Assembly (NCBI GenBank): GCA_964425695.1
Contig: CAYRNF010000002.1
Coordinates: 1 to 64,000, forward strand
Source of the DNA: JAKPBU01 sp964425695
Lineage (GTDB): Bacteria; Pseudomonadota; Gammaproteobacteria; Xanthomonadales; Xanthomonadaceae
Length of the DNA stretch: 64,000 bases
Direction of reading: 5' to 3'
Positions within the stretch are counted from its first letter, which is position 1. The number at the start of each line of letters is the position of its first letter. The notes below the pieces were generated by a model that was given only the letters and a program-made list of their open reading frames with translations, was not told the origin of the DNA and made no database searches. Shown here one piece after another: positions 62,752 to 64,000 of this stretch. The translations under genes and the position numbers were made by a program.

Positions 62752-64000
62752 TCACGCCAGGTCGTAGCGGTCCAGGTCCATGACCTTGCTCCAGGCGGCG
62801 ACGAAGTCGTTGACGAACTTCTCCCTCCCATCGCTGCTGGCGTACACCTCGGACAGCGCGCGCAGCACCGAATTGGAGCCGAACACCAGGTCCACCCGCG
62901 TCGCGCTCCAGCGCCTGGCACCGTCACTGCGGCGCCGCCCTTCGAAGGTTTCGCGTGCGTCGGAGGTGGGCTTCCACTCCCACGCCATGTCCAGCAGGTT
63001 CACGAAGAAGTCGTTGCCCAGCACGCCGGGGCGATCGGTCAACACGCCATGCCCGGTGCCGTCGGCGGTCACCCCGAGCGCACGCAGGCCACCGACCAGT
63101 ACGGTCATCTCGGGCGCGGTCAGCGTGAGCTGCTGCGCCTTGTCCACCAGCAGGTGTTCGGCGGGCACGGCGTAGCGCTGCCTGAGGTAGTTGCGGAAGC
63201 CGTCGGCCACCGGCTCGAGCGGCGCGAACGAGTCCACGTCGGTCTGTTCCTGCGACGCATCGGTGCGGCCGGGATTGAACGGCACGCTCACCTCGAAACC
63301 GCCGTCCTTCGCGGCCTTCTCCACCGCCGCCGCGCCGCCGAGCACGATCAGGTCGGAGAGCGACACCTTGCGCGATCCGGCACCGTTGAAATCGGACTGG
63401 ATTGCTTCCAGCGCCGTCAGCACCTTCGCCAGCCGCGCCGGGTTGTTGGCCGCCCAGTCCTTCTGCGGTGCAAGGCGGATGCGCGCACCGTTGGCGCCGC
63501 CGCGCTTGTCCCCGCCGCGGAAAGTGGAGGCCGAGGCCCAGGCGATGGACACCAGATCCGTCACCGACAGGCCGCTGGACAGGATTTTGTCCTTGAGCGT
63601 GGCGATGTCGCTGGCGTCGATGGGTTCGCCCTCGGCCTTGGGCACGGGGTCCTGCCAGATCAGCTCTTCTTCGGGCACTTCCGGCCCCAGGTAGCGTGCG
63701 CGCGGCCCCATGTCGCGGTGGGTCAGCTTGAACCAGGCGCGGGCGAAGGCGTCGGCGAACTGGTCGGGGTTCTCCAAGAACCGGCGCGAGATCTTCTCGT
63801 AGGCCGGATCCATGCGCAGCGACAGGTCGGTGGTGAGCATGGTCGGCACCTTGTTGGGGCCGCCGTGCGCATCCGGGATGATCGCGTCGGCGCCCTTGGC
63901 CACCCACTGGTGCGCGCCGGCGGGGCTCTTGGACAGCTCCCACTCGAACCCGAACAGGTGCTTGAAGTAGTCGTGGCTCCACTTCACCGGGGTGGTGGTC
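62752..64000 (-). CDS. katG: Catalase-peroxidase KatG, C-terminal part (5' end outside window)
   Basis: The C-terminal half, about 415 residues, of the bifunctional heme catalase-peroxidase. The gene enters from the right edge, and the frame continues through the last base without a start. Diagnostic stretches are W-S-H-D-Y-F-K-H-L-F-G-F-E-W-E, M-L-T-T-D-L-S-L, F-A-R-A-W-F-K-L-T-H-R-D-M-G-P, and further on the C-terminal non-heme peroxidase-like domain ending F-V-A-A-W-S-K-V-M-D-L-D-R-Y-D-L. The active-site heme domain, including the Trp-Tyr-Met adduct, lies outside the window for the most part. Protects from hydrogen peroxide; usually under OxyR, but its promoter is not visible. Confidence 0.95.
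   Translation of the reverse strand, partial: TTTPVKWSHDYFKHLFGFEWELSKSPAGAHQWVAKGADAIIPDAHGGPNKVPTMLTTDLSLRMDPAYEKISRRFLENPDQFADAFARAWFKLTHRDMGPRARYLGPEVPEEELIWQDPVPKAEGEPIDASDIATLKDKILSSGLSVTDLVSIAWASASTFRGGDKRGGANGARIRLAPQKDWAANNPARLAKVLTALEAIQSDFNGAGSRKVSLSDLIVLGGAAAVEKAAKDGGFEVSVPFNPGRTDASQEQTDVDSFAPLEPVADGFRNYLRQRYAVPAEHLLVDKAQQLTLTAPEMTVLVGGLRALGVTADGTGHGVLTDRPGVLGNDFFVNLLDMAWEWKPTSDARETFEGRRRSDGARRWSATRVDLVFGSNSVLRALSEVYASSDGREKFVNDFVAAWSKVMDLDRYDLA

Overview
The window is about 64 kb of very GC-rich chromosomal DNA, densely packed with genes, from a gammaproteobacterium of the Xanthomonadaceae/Lysobacteraceae type (Lysobacter, Luteimonas or Pseudoxanthomonas-like). This placement is inferred from protein character, gene order (rplU-rpmA-obg; murJ-ribF-ileS-lspA-ispH; ffh, rpsP-rimM-trmD-rplS) and the short palindromic intergenic repeats with CCCGCGCAGGCGGG arms that are common in this family. 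No phage, plasmid or insertion-sequence genes are visible; most of the window is core genome with accessory islands between.

Layout. 1-2 kb: the end of a polyglutamine-containing protein and a ComEC-like metallo-beta-lactamase-fold hydrolase. 2-13 kb, mostly minus strand: a small cysteine-rich secreted protein, a PlsC-type acyltransferase, a DUF4198 protein, a penicillin acylase carrying an in-frame repeat insertion, thiopurine methyltransferase, parC, a Tat-exported GH3 beta-glucosidase behind a LacI-type operator, and tRNA-Leu. 13-18 kb: rnr, rlmB, a Gdx-type SMR exporter behind a probable guanidine-II riboswitch, and RNase T. 17.8-20 kb: an hvfABC (bufferin/oxazolone-type) metal-binding RiPP operon whose precursor also has two EF-hands. 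20-28 kb: a complete phosphate regulon (phoU, pstBAC, two pstS paralogues and a divergent OprP-like porin) with Pho-box-like sites at three promoters.

28-34 kb: nth, a small Cys-rich protein, two crotonase-fold enzymes, an FKBP isomerase, a DUF1289 protein, a CoA pyrophosphatase, a rhodanese and a PCu(A)C copper chaperone. 34.2-39.7 kb holds the most unusual locus: six co-directional genes forming a divergent functional-amyloid (Fap-like) export system. It contains two secreted low-complexity proteins sharing a C-terminal motif, a FapD-like C39 peptidase, a small secreted protein with a double-glycine-like motif, a FapF-like coiled-coil/beta-barrel protein and a sigma-54 enhancer-binding regulator. 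A well-spaced -24/-12 promoter and upstream inverted repeats precede it, so the regulator probably drives its own neighbours.

39.7-64 kb is largely housekeeping: a thioesterase, uvrA, an OmpA-like lipoprotein, rplU-rpmA-obg, rpsT, murJ-ribF-ileS-lspA-ispH, tRNA-Thr, radA, a CcsA/YpjD-like membrane protein, ffh, rpsP-rimM-trmD-rplS, an Hsp15-like S4 protein, a YafY regulator with a GST, and the C-terminal part of katG running off the right edge. At least three families of REP-like repeats sit between genes, and one copy lies inside the penicillin acylase gene.
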